From positions 1,984,001-2,048,000 of the forward strand of contig JBLDXI010000033.1 of assembly GCA_047495785.1 (NCBI GenBank): a stretch of DNA of 64,000 bases, written 5' to 3'. Numbering within the stretch: the stretch's first letter is position 1; each line of letters begins with the position of its first letter. This document shows, piece by piece, positions 47,778 to 58,213 of this stretch. Both the position numbers and the translations under genes were made by a program. The stretch comes from Lepidodermella squamata (lineage: Eukaryota; Gastrotricha). The notes beneath the pieces are model-generated. The model had not been told where the DNA came from, ran no database searches, and saw only the letters and a list, made by a program, of their open reading frames with translations.

Positions 47778-49047
47778 TTAATATTTAACCGGAACAGCAA
47801 CGCCCATGCTTTTTAGGACTTCCTCAAGAGTGGCAAGAAATTGCTTGAAATCCTCGGGGTGCAGATTGCCAATGCTACCAAGTCTAAAGCAGTCAGCGTC
47901 AATCACTTTTCCTGGATATATCAGAAAACCCTTTTCACTCAGTTTCTCGTACATCTGCTGGAAATTGAACGCTGGATCTTTAGGATAGTGATAGGACGTG
48001 ATTATGTAGGCATCGTCAGTCAAAGCCGGGGGCTGCAAATATTCTTTGAAACCTAGCTTCGTCATTCCTTTGCGCAATATCGCACGGTTGTTGCTATATC
48101 TTTGTCCTCTTGCAGATGTGCCACCTTCAGCTTCGAATTCTTCCAGTGCTTTGGAAAAGGCCAGCATGGAATGTGTTGGTGGTGTGAATCTGAACTGTGT
48201 GGTTTTTTCGAGGGTAACCCACTGGTCATAAATGTCTAAGGATAGAGATCGGGAATTTCCCTTGCATCGCTGCAGTGTTTCGATTCTTCCAATCACGAAA
48301 GAGAATCCGGGAACTCCTTCCAAGCATTTATTGGCCGAACTGACCAGAAAGTCGATCGATGAATTATTAAGGCTAATGGGAATGGCGCCAAACGATGACA
48401 TGGCATCAATCAAGTACAAAGGACGCTTAGTACCAGGTAAATTGGCAATTATGGTGCCGATTTCTGCTATCGGATTGATTACGCCTGATGAAGTTTCCGA
48501 GTGCACTACGGCCACCATACTAATATTCGAGCCATCGCCAATTTCTTTTTTGACGGTTTCTACATCCACCCTGGTGCCATCTGGAAAACTGATCTAAATT
48601 CAAATCACCAGTAAGAAAGGTAGAATTTCACAAAACAATAAAACTGACAACTCGGTGTGGTATTCCGATGACTTGACAAATGTCAGCCATCCTTTTGCCA
48701 TAAGAACCATTTTTTAGGATCAAGACAGGTTTCTTTTCATCTCTGGGAATGGCGCTTTGGAAAACGGCCTCAACTGAATAAGTACCCGTGCCTTGGATCG
48801 GAACACACGTGTAAGTTGAAGTGGTAACACCGGCAATTTCGACCAACTTCGTACGGATTGATCGCACCACGTTAATAAACTCGCCATCGCGAGATCCCAA
48901 ATCACGTAACATGGCTTGTTTCACGGTTAGCGATGTGCTCAATGGCCCAGGAGTGAGCAATTTCTTTTGTGCGGATTGCAACATTAAATGTGTGCTGAAA
49001 CAACGATGAGCTATCGACTTGGCGATAACTTGCTTTAAACCTAACAT
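47778..49047 (-). CDS. 2-aminoethylphosphonate-pyruvate transaminase (PhnW-like), probably mitochondrial
   Basis: PLP-dependent class V aminotransferase that converts 2-aminoethylphosphonate plus pyruvate to phosphonoacetaldehyde plus alanine. Two exons (49047-48649, 48593-47778) give 404 residues. Family motifs: LLTPGPLSTSLTVKQAMLRD at the start of the fold, YTCVPIQGTGTYSVEAVF, ILKNGSYGKRMADIC, SETSSGVINPIAEIG, LIDAMSSFGAIPI (PLP Asp) and SSANKCLEGVPGFSFVI (Schiff-base Lys). The C-terminus is FLIYPGKVIDADCFRLGSIG. The related alanine-glyoxylate and serine-pyruvate enzymes lack the TPGPL..S.TVK...RD and NKC(L/I)EGVPGF combination. The first ~30 residues (MLGLKQVIAKSIAHRCFST) are basic and amphipathic, like a mitochondrial presequence. 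The intron and targeting peptide show a resident eukaryotic gene, not bacterial contamination. Confidence 0.88.
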
Positions 49048-50275
49048 TGCCGCTGATTAACGATGATCAACAAATATAAATGTAATTCTACTATACAGCA
49101 AACAATAAATCGTATGTATTTATCAGTTAGGGGAACTTGATGTGCGGAATTCCGAACAGTTGAAAAGTAAAAGCTTTTGAAATTTAACAGGCCGAGTGAG
49201 AAGTGAAAAAATTCTAACGCGCACTTCGCCATGGTGTGGCGAGTTTATATGGTGCATGTTGTACCTAGTACTCGGAAAGGCTGCGCTGTGATAAAATGCC
49301 GGGCTCATCCAGACCGCTGATAACAACTGCGTTGTAATAACCCGAACTCAAACAATCGTCTACCGGAGATAAAATACCCAGCTCTTACTTCATACTGCCG
49401 AGTGTCATTGGTTATTTAGCATTATTTTTCGGGATCACTATACGAACATGTATACGAATGCTATGAACGGATGATTGTAGATCATATCGAAAGAGTTTAT
49501 TGCCCTCCTTGTAACAGGATGTAGCTGAGGGGTGAAAATTGTTTATCCGGACAACAGAAAAATCTTGGAATAATCGACTGAAATTACCCGACATAAATTT
49601 AGATCAGAGGCAAGTTTGCTTCAATGCTGAGAAATGAGAGCAGCTTGGAAACGGCATCCGTCGCTTGGATCGAAACCCTCTTATACATGGAATCGATTTC
49701 ACCAATGTCTATCAGTTTCCGCAGCATTTACCTAAGAGTCAGGAACTTGCTGGTCGATTCAGTGTCGGATAAGTTTTCACAGGATAAGCTAAAGGGTGTA
49801 TTAGCCGACGCGATATTTTCCTACTTTGGCCCTCCATTTTGGACTTTTGATGTCATCTTACCTGCTATGTTCCTTGCATGCGTTTGGACTTCAGTCAAGC
49901 CTCTCTGGGTTTGCATCAGTTTGCAACAGTTTGCATCTGCAGTGGCAGCAGTGGCAGCAATGTCCAGATATTTTATATCAGTGATATTGGTGGATATCGA
50001 CTTGAGACTCTGAATGCGGGGGCTATGGATGTGAAGGTTCCGCTAACACTCTGAGAATTCCTATTACTGACTGAATCAAAAGGTCTTGTATTTCAGTGGA
50101 TAAATTAAAGCCATAAACGAGGAAAAACTTTGAATTAAGGCAATGAACCTATTGCAAGTTAAACGCTTTGAAATGTCAGGAATACGGCTGTCACCAACTT
50201 TTTATTTGTCGCAAGTAGCGAATTTGGCGTTCAAGGAGCAATAAAAATATGAAATCTAAAACACTATCAAAGTGG
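49048..50275. other. Intergenic, with one orphan open frame (49624-50013, +)
   Basis: About 1.2 kb. The plus-strand ATG at 49624 opens 129 codons with a hydrophobic middle (FWTFDVILPAMFLACVWTSVK) and a Gln/Ala-rich repeat-derived stretch (SLQQFASAVAAVAAMS). I recognise no family and see no splice partners. Treat as a possible orphan at best. Confidence 0.3.
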
Positions 50276-51635
50276 TTAGCAAACCCAGTTATTTCTTCCG
50301 TTAAACAAAAATGACTGTTTCGCCGCTTTTTGAGGGTTATATTGAGCCGGACTGGGCATGTTGTACTCATCAATCGATCCGAGTTGCCATCTGCTCGTGT
50401 TCGAAACAAATGCTGCCGATGACATGGGAATACGGATAGGCTCTCTGTAAGCTCCTACATCGTAAGCACCAGGGCCAGGCTGAGGGCCAGGTGGTGGCGG
50501 AGGAATAGCTGGAGCCGACAGGCAAAGGAAATGTTTCTTCCTAATTATATGAAAATTGCACTATAAATCAGCCGAGACATTTTTAACAAATCAAACAAAC
50601 GGTAATTGCAGATCCTGTTTCTCTTTAACCATGGCTGCCTCTCTCACGTTGTAAGCTGCGGGCCCTGGGCTCTAAACATGATGGCTTCGAATTTAAATTC
50701 ATTTTCAATCATTATAATTAACCTTGTATTTTTGATCGTATATCTTCAATCGCTCTGAATTTGAGGTAAAACAGTGACTTGCACCGCTTGTAACGATCTC
50801 TGGCTTCAGAATATCATCCTTCACATCGTACTGACCTGAGAGTCACGTCATATGTTACGCATGCAAATAGGCTTGCAATCAAATTTACCTGGCCCTGGAT
50901 TGTTTTTGTATTCAAAAGCCGGCTCAGCGGTCCGTTGACTGGATGATTTGAATTGATTAGTGGCCCCGCTGACTTTACGGAATTTCAAGTCATCGGCATT
51001 AGTAACCTCGTATTTATTAGGTGGCGGTAAATTTAATGCTTCTCTATTAATGAGAGGGTGGCTTTTCTCAGAAACCGCGATTGGCCTTTGAAACTGATAG
51101 GACGCTATCGTTCGATTGAAATCTTTTTTCGAAACGATATTACCAGCTGTATCGTAAACGTTTGGCGCCGGCGTCCTGTCTATAGCGAATCGTTGAGGGA
51201 AACGAACCGCCTTGCTAGTCATCGTTCCAAAGCCCGACTTTGAATGAGATGGACTAGCTGTAATCAGAGCACCTTCGGCATCACGAGAATACGCGCCAGG
51301 GCCCGGTATTTCAGACTGTAAATGAAAGACAACACGGTTAATGCACCATATTCTTCGATTCCAATGTTTACAAACAGGATAAAATTGAAACCGCTTCGAT
51401 TGACTACCGAAACCCTGACTCTCGGCGTTAGAAATCACGAACGTTTGGAATTTGCTTGGTATTGATGCATTTCGCAAGCGAGTTGAGTTTCCTTTATACA
51501 AATATTCTAGCCAAGTGGGTTATTTTGACGAGTAGACAAACCTCTTTGAAGTCGTCCACTAGCCAGAGCCTCAGAATGGATCCGTTTTACGTACAGGTCA
51601 TCTTTTATTAATTTAACGCTATCGCCGCCGGGCAT
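50276..51635 (-). CDS. STPG1: STPG1-like sperm-tail PG-rich repeat protein
   Basis: Protein of the SHIPPO/sperm-tail PG-rich repeat class, associated with ciliary and flagellar microtubules. Exons, minus strand: about 51635-51542, 51506-51376, 51315-50889, 50835-50723, 50670-50601 and 50540-50276, some 366 residues. PG-rich repeats recur: EIPGPGAYSRDAEG, RTPAPNVYDTAG, LPPPNKYEV, NNPGPGQYDVKDD, SPGPAAYNVREA, GPQPGPGAYDVGAY and MPSPAQYNP. Spacing between repeats (GFGTMTSKAVRF, FQRPIA) is as in STPG1/O6-methylguanine-induced apoptosis 2. The start is the first ATG of the most upstream in-phase exon. Another member of the STPG/ODF3 group is possible. Confidence 0.75.
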
Positions 51636-51890
51636 ATTCGCAGTAACTCACTGACGAATTCTAAACGAAGATGACGTCCATACAATTATAAAATCTGAAT
51701 TATTGGGGGCGTGATTATAGTCAACAAGTTAGACTCAGCAATTTTAACAATAGGAGTTATGCTTATGAATTCTCAAGAAACAAGGGCCCCGCCAAGGTAA
51801 GAGAAGACGGCAGCTTGTAAACCGAGACCGAACCTGAACATTCTTCTCAATTAGCTGTTAGCTTCGCACGTAACTGTGGAGGCGTTACCC

Positions 51891-52226
51891 ATGAAATGCA
51901 TTTTACAACGCCGAGATTCAACCTACGACAAAATTTGGCGTGCGCGACCCAGCACTAGCGGTAATTCAGAAGTACGCTGTCCGTTACCGCCGAGAGTATC
52001 AGATATGCTCCAAGAAAAGGCCTATGATAACTTGCTTCACACAATCTCATTCATACCAGACGTATGTTAGGTATATTTAGCAGACTACTTCTGTGAGACG
52101 CTGAATCTTTTAGGTGGCTGTCATTGCGCAACTTTTTATAATTGACAGGGGAAACCGCATCCAGAAATGCCGAATTATAAGTATATAGGCACAAATCATA
52201 TCGTTTGTAAGTTGGAACCATATTAA
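51891..52226 (+). CDS. Possible small gene divergent from STPG1-like
   Basis: Two phase-compatible exons (51891-52061, 52149-52226) would encode 82 residues: MKCILQRRDSTYDKIWRARP, then SGNSEVRCPLPPRVSDMLQE, ending NYKYIGTNHIVCKLEPY. The intron has good GT and CAG ends. Two acceptor-like AGs (CAATTAG, GTTAG) lie 30-37 nt before the ATG. I do not recognise it. The Pro/Tyr/basic composition and head-to-head placement with a sperm-tail gene hint at a small ciliary protein, but that is a guess. Confidence 0.35.
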
Positions 52227-52284
52227 TCAGCAGTTATTAAAAAAAAATAAAATAAACCAGATTCTTCATTAATGAAATTCACAC

Positions 52285-52400
52285 AGTAGGGCACACAATA
52301 GTTCAGTGGATAGCTGTCTGCTGTGCATTGAATGTCAAAGATCGATGGGCACGAGTTCGATCCCCACCCGGATCGACCGTGATTAATCAATGACGCTCTA
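52285..52400 (+). repeat. tRNA-derived SINE-like head
   Basis: TAGTTCAGTGG (about 52299-52309) matches the RNA polymerase III A box and GAGTTCGATCC (about 52353-52363) the B box, 54 bp apart. No cloverleaf with a clean acceptor stem can be drawn, so this is a tRNA-derived SINE or tRNA relic, not a tRNA gene. Its 3' limit is uncertain. Confidence 0.5.
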
Positions 52401-52670
52401 TCCCGACGGTGGCCCACCACTCTATCGTGTTACAAAATAGGAAAAGTGGAAGATTAGGAGTGTCAGCGAGACTGCACTTATCGCTACCTAGCTGTCAAAA
52501 AGAGACCCTAAGAGCGCTCATTCGTGACCCGTGGCCTCGACCCATCCATTCAACGAATGGGACGTCTCGAAAATAACAAGGAATTTTCATCGATGGAATT
52601 CATCTAGTGCTCGCCGAAGAGTGCATCTCAGGGGACTTGCGGGAGATTTTAATGTGAGACATTTTCTCAG

Positions 52671-52800
52671 ATGGATGGATGGATGGATGGATGGATGGAT
52701 GGATGGATGGATGGATTTATAAGCCCAATTGCCAGTTGCCCGACGATATGCTTGGGCATCGGTTTGAGAGTTTAGCACCCGAGTCACCGCTGTAGCGATG
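52671..52800 (-). repeat. (ATGG)n tract with LINE-3'-end-like sequence
   Basis: About eleven ATGG units (52671-52716) followed on the plus strand by about 85 bp. Read on the minus strand, this runs GGTGAC, CCCAAGC, then (CATC)n, the same order as in the 3' UTR of the intact LINE at 14935-15060. It is probably a diverged 3' fragment of a related element. Confidence 0.4.
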
Positions 52801-53075
52801 TTTTACATCAGAAATCGCTGATCGACAGCGAAACATGCAGGCGTCGTTAAGGACGCCAAAATTATAAAATAATAGAAAACGTGATTAAAATTAAAAAATA
52901 TCAAATATTTAGTAGTTAACTATTATTTGTTAAGATCATCTACAGTCACATGTCGGTCAGCTGATTCATGTCATGTGACCTGTCGCCTTCAAAGGCGACT
53001 TGTTGGACAGGATGGATATGGATACATCTCAACTCCGAATGTGTTGCCATTCTAATATTGCTGCTTCTTAATACC

Positions 53076-54617
53076 ATGCGATTGGCAAAAGTTTCTGATT
53101 TGCTGCTTTTCAAGCAAGACTTCGTACCCAACTTCTGCAAAGAAAGCCTTTCCAAAAGCTTCAAGGTAGTTTTCAGATTTCAACTTTTGACTGTGAAGTG
53201 GCTACCTACTCATTCTTCCGTCATATTCTACATTCAGGCATTAACTTTACATGGCTGGATCTCAAGCAGTTACAACGGGGCCTACTATTTCCTGCCTCAA
53301 TTACAACGCACGGTTGAGAAGCTATCACAAGTGGTAGCATCGAATATGGACTCGATAGGCGCTATGCGTGTTTCGCTACCATCTCTATGCAAGTCCTCTC
53401 ATCTAGAGCAATCAGGTATTATTCTGAGCAAAATCAAATTATCACCCCATTTTTGTTTAAATTAATGATAAATGCAATAAATAGGAAGGTGGAAGGCTTT
53501 TCCTGAATTGTTCACTCTGAAAGACCGTCGTAACAATGAATTTGCACTGTCTCCTACGTGCGAAGAAGGCATATGTCATTTGATTACCACTCTTGGCAAG
53601 CCATTACCTAAAGCACGATTACCACTTCTTCTATATCAAATAACCACGAAATACCGAGACGAGCTGCATCCGCGTAATGGCCTCCTTCGTGGCCGTGAAT
53701 TTCTCATGAAAGATCTTTACAGCTTTGATTTCGATTGTAAACATGCGGAGATCACTTATAGGAAAGTATACGAAGCCTACAACAATCTCTTCAAATCTCT
53801 TGGCTTGAAATTTTACGCTGTTGAGGGTTCAGTTGGGTTAATGGGCGGTTCGGCTTCGCACGAGTTTCATATTTCGGCAGAATCAGGAGAAAACGAGCTG
53901 TTGGTTTGTCGTAAGTGCGATTCTGGCTTTAGTTTAGAGCTGCTTCAAGAGCAATCAAAGGAAGTTAAATCTTGCTCAAAATGTGGTCATCATCTGGAAA
54001 AGGAGAACGGCATTGAGGTTAGTTGCATAAACTAGCAGCCTTACCGCCTTTCACAATGGATTATGGATTTATAGATTGGCCATACGTTTTTGCTGGGTAA
54101 AAAGTATTCTGAAGCATTCAACATTCAGTATAAATCATCCCAAAACGAAGCAGACATTGTTTGGATGGGTTGTTTCGGTATTGGTATTACTCGTTTGATA
54201 GCCGCATGCTTGGAGCAGTTTGGCAGTGATGAACGCATATCTCTCCCAACTGCCATAACCCCCTATCTAGGAGTGGTTATTCCCCAAAAGGAGGGCCATC
54301 GGTTTTCTGATTCTTTAAATGTCGCGGAAAGGGTTGCTGGTCATTTGCCTTCCGTTTCCAACGCGGGGGATTTTGTTTTCGATGATCGTCATCAATTATC
54401 TATAGGGCGGCGATTGCAAGATGCCTACAATGCCGGTATTCCATTGGCAATCGTTGCAGGAAGAACGGCATTGGAAGATCCTCCTAAATTGGAAGTGTAT
54501 TGGCGTCCTTGCGGCTCTACCAAGCTAAAAAATGAAAAGCCATTGATTGTTTGCACGGAGGCTGAGATGATAGGGCAGTTGAAAGATTTGTTGCGCTCTA
54601 ATGGAGCTATCATTTAG
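53076..54617 (+). CDS. PARS2: PARS2, mitochondrial prolyl-tRNA synthetase
   Basis: Class II synthetase charging mitochondrial tRNA-Pro. Exons in phase: 53076-53165, 53238-53415, 53485-54017 and 54075-54617; 447 residues. The first ~30 residues are basic and hydrophobic, as expected for mitochondrial import; an upstream in-frame ATG at 52968 is less likely. Motif 1 region: GAYYFLPQLQRTVEKLSQVV. Motif 2: TTKY-RDELHPRNGLLRGREFLMKDLYSFD. Motif 3: GCFGIGITRLIAACLEQ. Bacterial-type features are NEFALSPTCEEGI and GLMGGSASHEFH. It has a C-terminal anticodon-binding domain (IPLAIVAGRTALEDP). It lacks the large editing insert of bacterial ProRS, as animal PARS2 does. First gene of a tight three-gene string. 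Confidence 0.94.
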
Positions 54618-54705
54618 TGGGGTGTTTTATAACTTCTATCAAGCTCATCAAACTTTGAAGATTTCATGAAATTTTTTATTGTTAGACATTTTATTCTTAG
54701 TGACA
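54618..54705 (+). promoter_or_regulatory. Intercistronic gap PARS2 > KICS2 with acceptor-like AG
   Basis: 88 bp. A T-rich run ends TTTTATTCTTAG at 54700, five bases before the KICS2 ATG. That spacing is typical of trans-splice acceptors and too short for a normal 5' UTR plus promoter. Confidence 0.5.
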
Positions 54706-56073
54706 ATGATGGAAGAAGATATAAATACTGGATCAATGTCGCCAGAGGCCAATAAAGCTGCTTCTTTGCGAGAAAATCTATTGAGAAATTTTGCGACATC
54801 ATTTGCAAACTGCAAATTTAGCAAGGTGAAAAGCGTATTAGATTCTAATCAAGCTGTATCAAAGCTTCTGCATTCACAACTGAGGCAATTATTCGACGCA
54901 GAAAAACTGTTTCTTCAAATGAAATTTCACGCCCCACAATCTCGGCTATTATTTTTCCAGTCTTCGAAAGAACCTTCCACCGCTGCAATGTTTCAAGGAA
55001 TAATTCAGGCTGTCAACCAACCATCGGATGCCGGAGAAGATCTCGACTTGCTGTCAGATTTATCTAGTTTCGCAACCTGCCGTCTGGCCTTCATAGAGTT
55101 TTTGACGACATTGGCTGGCAACGAGTCTACCAAGTCAATTCAAGTAGCGTTGAAAAAGCTAGGCTCTAGCGCGTCTGTCATAGTTTCCACGTCACCTTGC
55201 CTCGCTCCCATTTTCGATCGATTGCGTGCGGAGTTCAAGTCATTGTATCACACCTTCGAAACCCTGTCTTTGGTTAATAATTTGCGATACATTGATGCTC
55301 TGGTAGCATTACAACAAGCTTTTGCTCGTTTCGATGAATTAGATTCACGGACGGGCTTATCTAGTGGTAATGCGAGCCTCGTTGGTCCTGTTGGGAGCAG
55401 CGCCTCTGGAGATTCATGGCAGAAGTTCTACATTTGGCTAAGAAACGCTTTGTCTCATTTTGTTGGGAAGTTTTGCTGCTTTTTCTACACGGCAGTTGGT
55501 TCTTTTCTTGTTCCGGATGGCCAAGTTGGCTCGACCAATGCTTTGCCCGGTTTATTAGCCCGGTCGTCGTACCCGGATTTTATTGGCCGATTCTTCACAT
55601 TGGCGAAGAAGTTTTCGATAGAAATGCTCGTTTTATTTTGCGATCCTATTGGCGATCGAAGCATCATTGAACCCAATTTTAAATTGGACCTTGAAGGCCA
55701 GGCCATCGAAAAACAGGAGGACCTTGTGCCTTCAGGTGATCTTCATGTTATGTTGGCTTATTGGCCTGCAGACCCAACTAACGATCCAACCTCGCCAGTA
55801 TTCACCGCTGCTTTTAGCAGGTATCAGCACTTCATTTGGAAGCTTTTAACGCAACATCGTGTTCGTGATGATCCATACACATCTGCAGAGGTTCAATCTT
55901 CGAAGACAATTTTAGTCAGCGTGGACGCCTCTGTCTTTCTAGTTTGCTCTTACGGCACTGTAGCGCGCGGTTATAAGGAGAGTCACATTATTACCGCGGT
56001 AACCGAATTAGCTGGTGCCCTACGATGTAAAAATGTATTCCAGCCATTGAAAGATGCGTGCTTGCAAGTATAA
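54706..56073 (+). CDS. KICS2: KICS2 (C12orf66-like), KICSTOR complex subunit
   Basis: Component of KICSTOR, which holds GATOR1 on lysosomes so that mTORC1 responds to amino-acid loss. Intronless frame of 455 codons. Matches to the family: FYIWLRNALSHFVGKFCCFF (residues about 240-260), YPDFIGRFFTLAKKFSIEML with LVLFCDP, and the C-terminal HIITAVTELAGALRCKNVFQ. The N-terminal half is all-helical and more diverged. KICS2 is absent from the usual fly and nematode models, which helps to exclude those lineages. It starts 88 bp after PARS2 and ends 71 bp before EIF2B3. Confidence 0.85.
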   Translation: MMEEDINTGSMSPEANKAASLRENLLRNFATSFANCKFSKVKSVLDSNQAVSKLLHSQLRQLFDAEKLFLQMKFHAPQSRLLFFQSSKEPSTAAMFQGIIQAVNQPSDAGEDLDLLSDLSSFATCRLAFIEFLTTLAGNESTKSIQVALKKLGSSASVIVSTSPCLAPIFDRLRAEFKSLYHTFETLSLVNNLRYIDALVALQQAFARFDELDSRTGLSSGNASLVGPVGSSASGDSWQKFYIWLRNALSHFVGKFCCFFYTAVGSFLVPDGQVGSTNALPGLLARSSYPDFIGRFFTLAKKFSIEMLVLFCDPIGDRSIIEPNFKLDLEGQAIEKQEDLVPSGDLHVMLAYWPADPTNDPTSPVFTAAFSRYQHFIWKLLTQHRVRDDPYTSAEVQSSKTILVSVDASVFLVCSYGTVARGYKESHIITAVTELAGALRCKNVFQPLKDACLQV

Positions 56074-56144
56074 GACGTTGCCTTGATTAAATTATTTTAA
56101 CTTGCATTCATTTTATTGTGATAGATTTTTATTTGGACAACATT
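56074..56144 (+). promoter_or_regulatory. Intercistronic gap KICS2 > EIF2B3 with acceptor-like AG
   Basis: 71 bp between stop and ATG. TTTTATTGTGATAG ends about 20 nt before the EIF2B3 ATG. Same arrangement as the other tight gaps in this window. Confidence 0.45.
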
Positions 56145-57954
56145 ATGGTATCTGCCGACGTAACGGCTATCGTTTTAGCGGCTGGTGCCGGCTCTCGTCT
56201 CAAGGATATATTGCCAGCAAATTTGCCGAAATGTCTCTTGCCAGTCGGGAATCAGCCTTTGCTGAATTACGTCCTAACGTGGCTCGAAGCTGGGGGAGTC
56301 AAAAGTAATAAAAATCATAATAAACTATTGGCATAACCAAGTTATTTCCCTTTGGATAAAGATGCCTTCGTCGCTGTTCGCCCGGCCGATATGAGTGTCA
56401 TTAAAGATGCAATTGCATCTGGTTCTGCAAAATTGACGTCATCACTAGTGCCCAAATTTTTCCCTGTTCAAATTTCGCCTGTAATCGCTCAGAAACAGAA
56501 AACGACTAGTCACTCGGTTCACTCCGATTCAGAGGAATCTGTTGAAGATGACCGGGCGTTTTCTATCACTTCAGAGGATGGCGAGGACGAAGAGGACGTC
56601 GAAGACGATGATGAGCAAGAGCTGGAGCCTGTAGATTGCCTTCACCAGATGATTCATTTAGTCAAGGTTTTTCTCGATTTTTCTCTGTTGTGCCCTTTTA
56701 AGACAAGTTTTTCAGACAAGCAATGTGCTAATTGTTCCATGCGATTTTCTTGCTTCTTTCAATTTATCGGATCTGCTGAAGGCCCATTTGTTTGGATTGG
56801 ATCATGCAGCTTTGACGGCGCTGTTTCATCCATACCCTGATGGCCTAAGTGAAGCTCTATGCCCAGGTCAATCTCGAAAAATGGCAGCTGATTTTCCGCT
56901 AATTGCTGTAACCGCCGATTCCTCGCAAATTCTGCACTACGTCCCACCCGGAGATGTCACAGCTGGCGATGAATTGGTTATGCCCACACGGGTTCTTTTA
57001 ACAGCCAATTCTGTAAGTTCCTCGGCTACTCCGTTGCGCCTGCTCTCCCGTGTTTGCGACTCGCATCTCTATGTCTGCCGGACCCAAGTTCTCGAGAAAA
57101 TCCTTCGTGCTTCCGATCGCCGGATGCATGCCTCCATTCGTGACGATCTGCTGCCATTTATCATTGACCAGCAAACTTTGCCAGATCGTAGGCGTGTTGT
57201 CACTATGGCCGACTTCGGGTTGGATGAAATTACCAGTAAAGCTATGAGTTGGGTGCGCCAAAGTGACGAGCAGAAACCGCATTCTAATAATCCTCTGGAA
57301 AAAACCAGACCAGAGAAATTCGGGGCTGGCGATCCCATTCGGTGCTACGGCTTCATTGCCTCAAATTCTACTTTCGCTATTCGAGTTAACACAGTTGCCA
57401 ATTTTGTTTTAGCAAGCTTGAACTTGCCTCGATTTTGGTCTTCCCTCCCAATCAGCCGGGCCGCTATTGTTGGGCCTGGTTGTAAAGAAACTGCCAACGC
57501 GTCGATCAGCTCGAAAGCCAGGGTTGGGAACGATGTGCTAATAGGCAGTGGTTGTGTCGTCGGCGAGAGGGCCGTAGTCAATAGATGCGTTCTTGGGCGA
57601 CATTGTCGAGTTGCTGAAGATGCTAAAGTTACCGACTCTGTTTTGCTGGATAATGCTGATATTGGCCCAGGGTAAGAATGATGGGAAAATATCATTTCTA
57701 TAATAACAGCCACCTTCTCCCCTGAAACAGATGTGTGGTTCAAAACTCAGTAATTTGCGGTCACTGCGTACTGGAAGAAAAAACCGAAATTCGCGAGTCG
57801 ATTGTCGTTGAGCGGTATACTGTTTCGAAAGGAAGTAAGTTTTTGCGATTACTTGCCATTTAAAAATAACCATTGATCTTTTTTAGCTAAACATCGCTGT
57901 GAAATTGTTGGCTCCGAATTTGAACTCGATATTGAAGATGACCATCAAAGCTGA
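56145..57954 (+). CDS. EIF2B3: EIF2B3, eIF2B gamma subunit, with acidic insert and one irregular splice junction
   Basis: Gamma subunit of the eIF2 guanine-nucleotide exchange factor. Exons: 56145-56304, about 56342-56666, 56716-57671, 57731-57834 and 57887-57954, some 537 residues. N-terminal nucleotidyltransferase-like fold: TAIVLAAGAGSRLKDILPAN, KCLLPVGNQPLLNYVL, TSNVLIVPCDFL, ALTALFHP, DSHLYVCRTQVLEKIL. C-terminal left-handed beta-helix with hexapeptide repeats: AAIVGPGCKETANASISSKA, VGNDVLIGSGCVVGERAVVN, VTDSVLLDNADIGPG. A run rich in Asp/Glu (SDSEESVEDD, EDGEDEEDVEDDDEQELEP) is inserted in the N-terminal domain, making the protein about 85 residues longer than the human one. Exons 1 and 2 join in frame only if 36 nt are removed, but the canonical GT...AG there spans 37 nt (56305-56341). 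Confidence 0.88.
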
Positions 57955-58213
57955 TCAGTCTTGGGAAGAATGTATCTTGTCGAATGACTAAACATGTTGA
58001 CCTTATTGTGAATCTATTGTGAGAAAAATAAATTAATATGGTTTGAAAATTGCGTGAAAAACGCCGTCAATAATTCTGTTATATCATTTTCAAGCATCAT
58101 TTTCAAGTTGAAAAGTCGAAAATGCGCCTTAGGGAAGACCTAGTCAATAGCTTTTCGAAGATTTTCGCTGAATTTTTCAATTTTTCGCTTCCTCAAAACG
58201 CCCGCTCTCGCTC

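Noticed and set aside
47778-49047. Alanine-glyoxylate or serine-pyruvate aminotransferase
   Set aside because: The fold is shared, but the N-terminal LLTPGPLSTS...MLRD, the VPIQGTGTYSVEA block and the SANKCLEGVPGF Lys region fit the AEP transaminase subgroup better.
52285-52380. Possible functional tRNA gene
   Set aside because: A and B boxes are present, but no matching acceptor stem or anticodon stem of normal size can be drawn, so I call it a SINE/tRNA relic.
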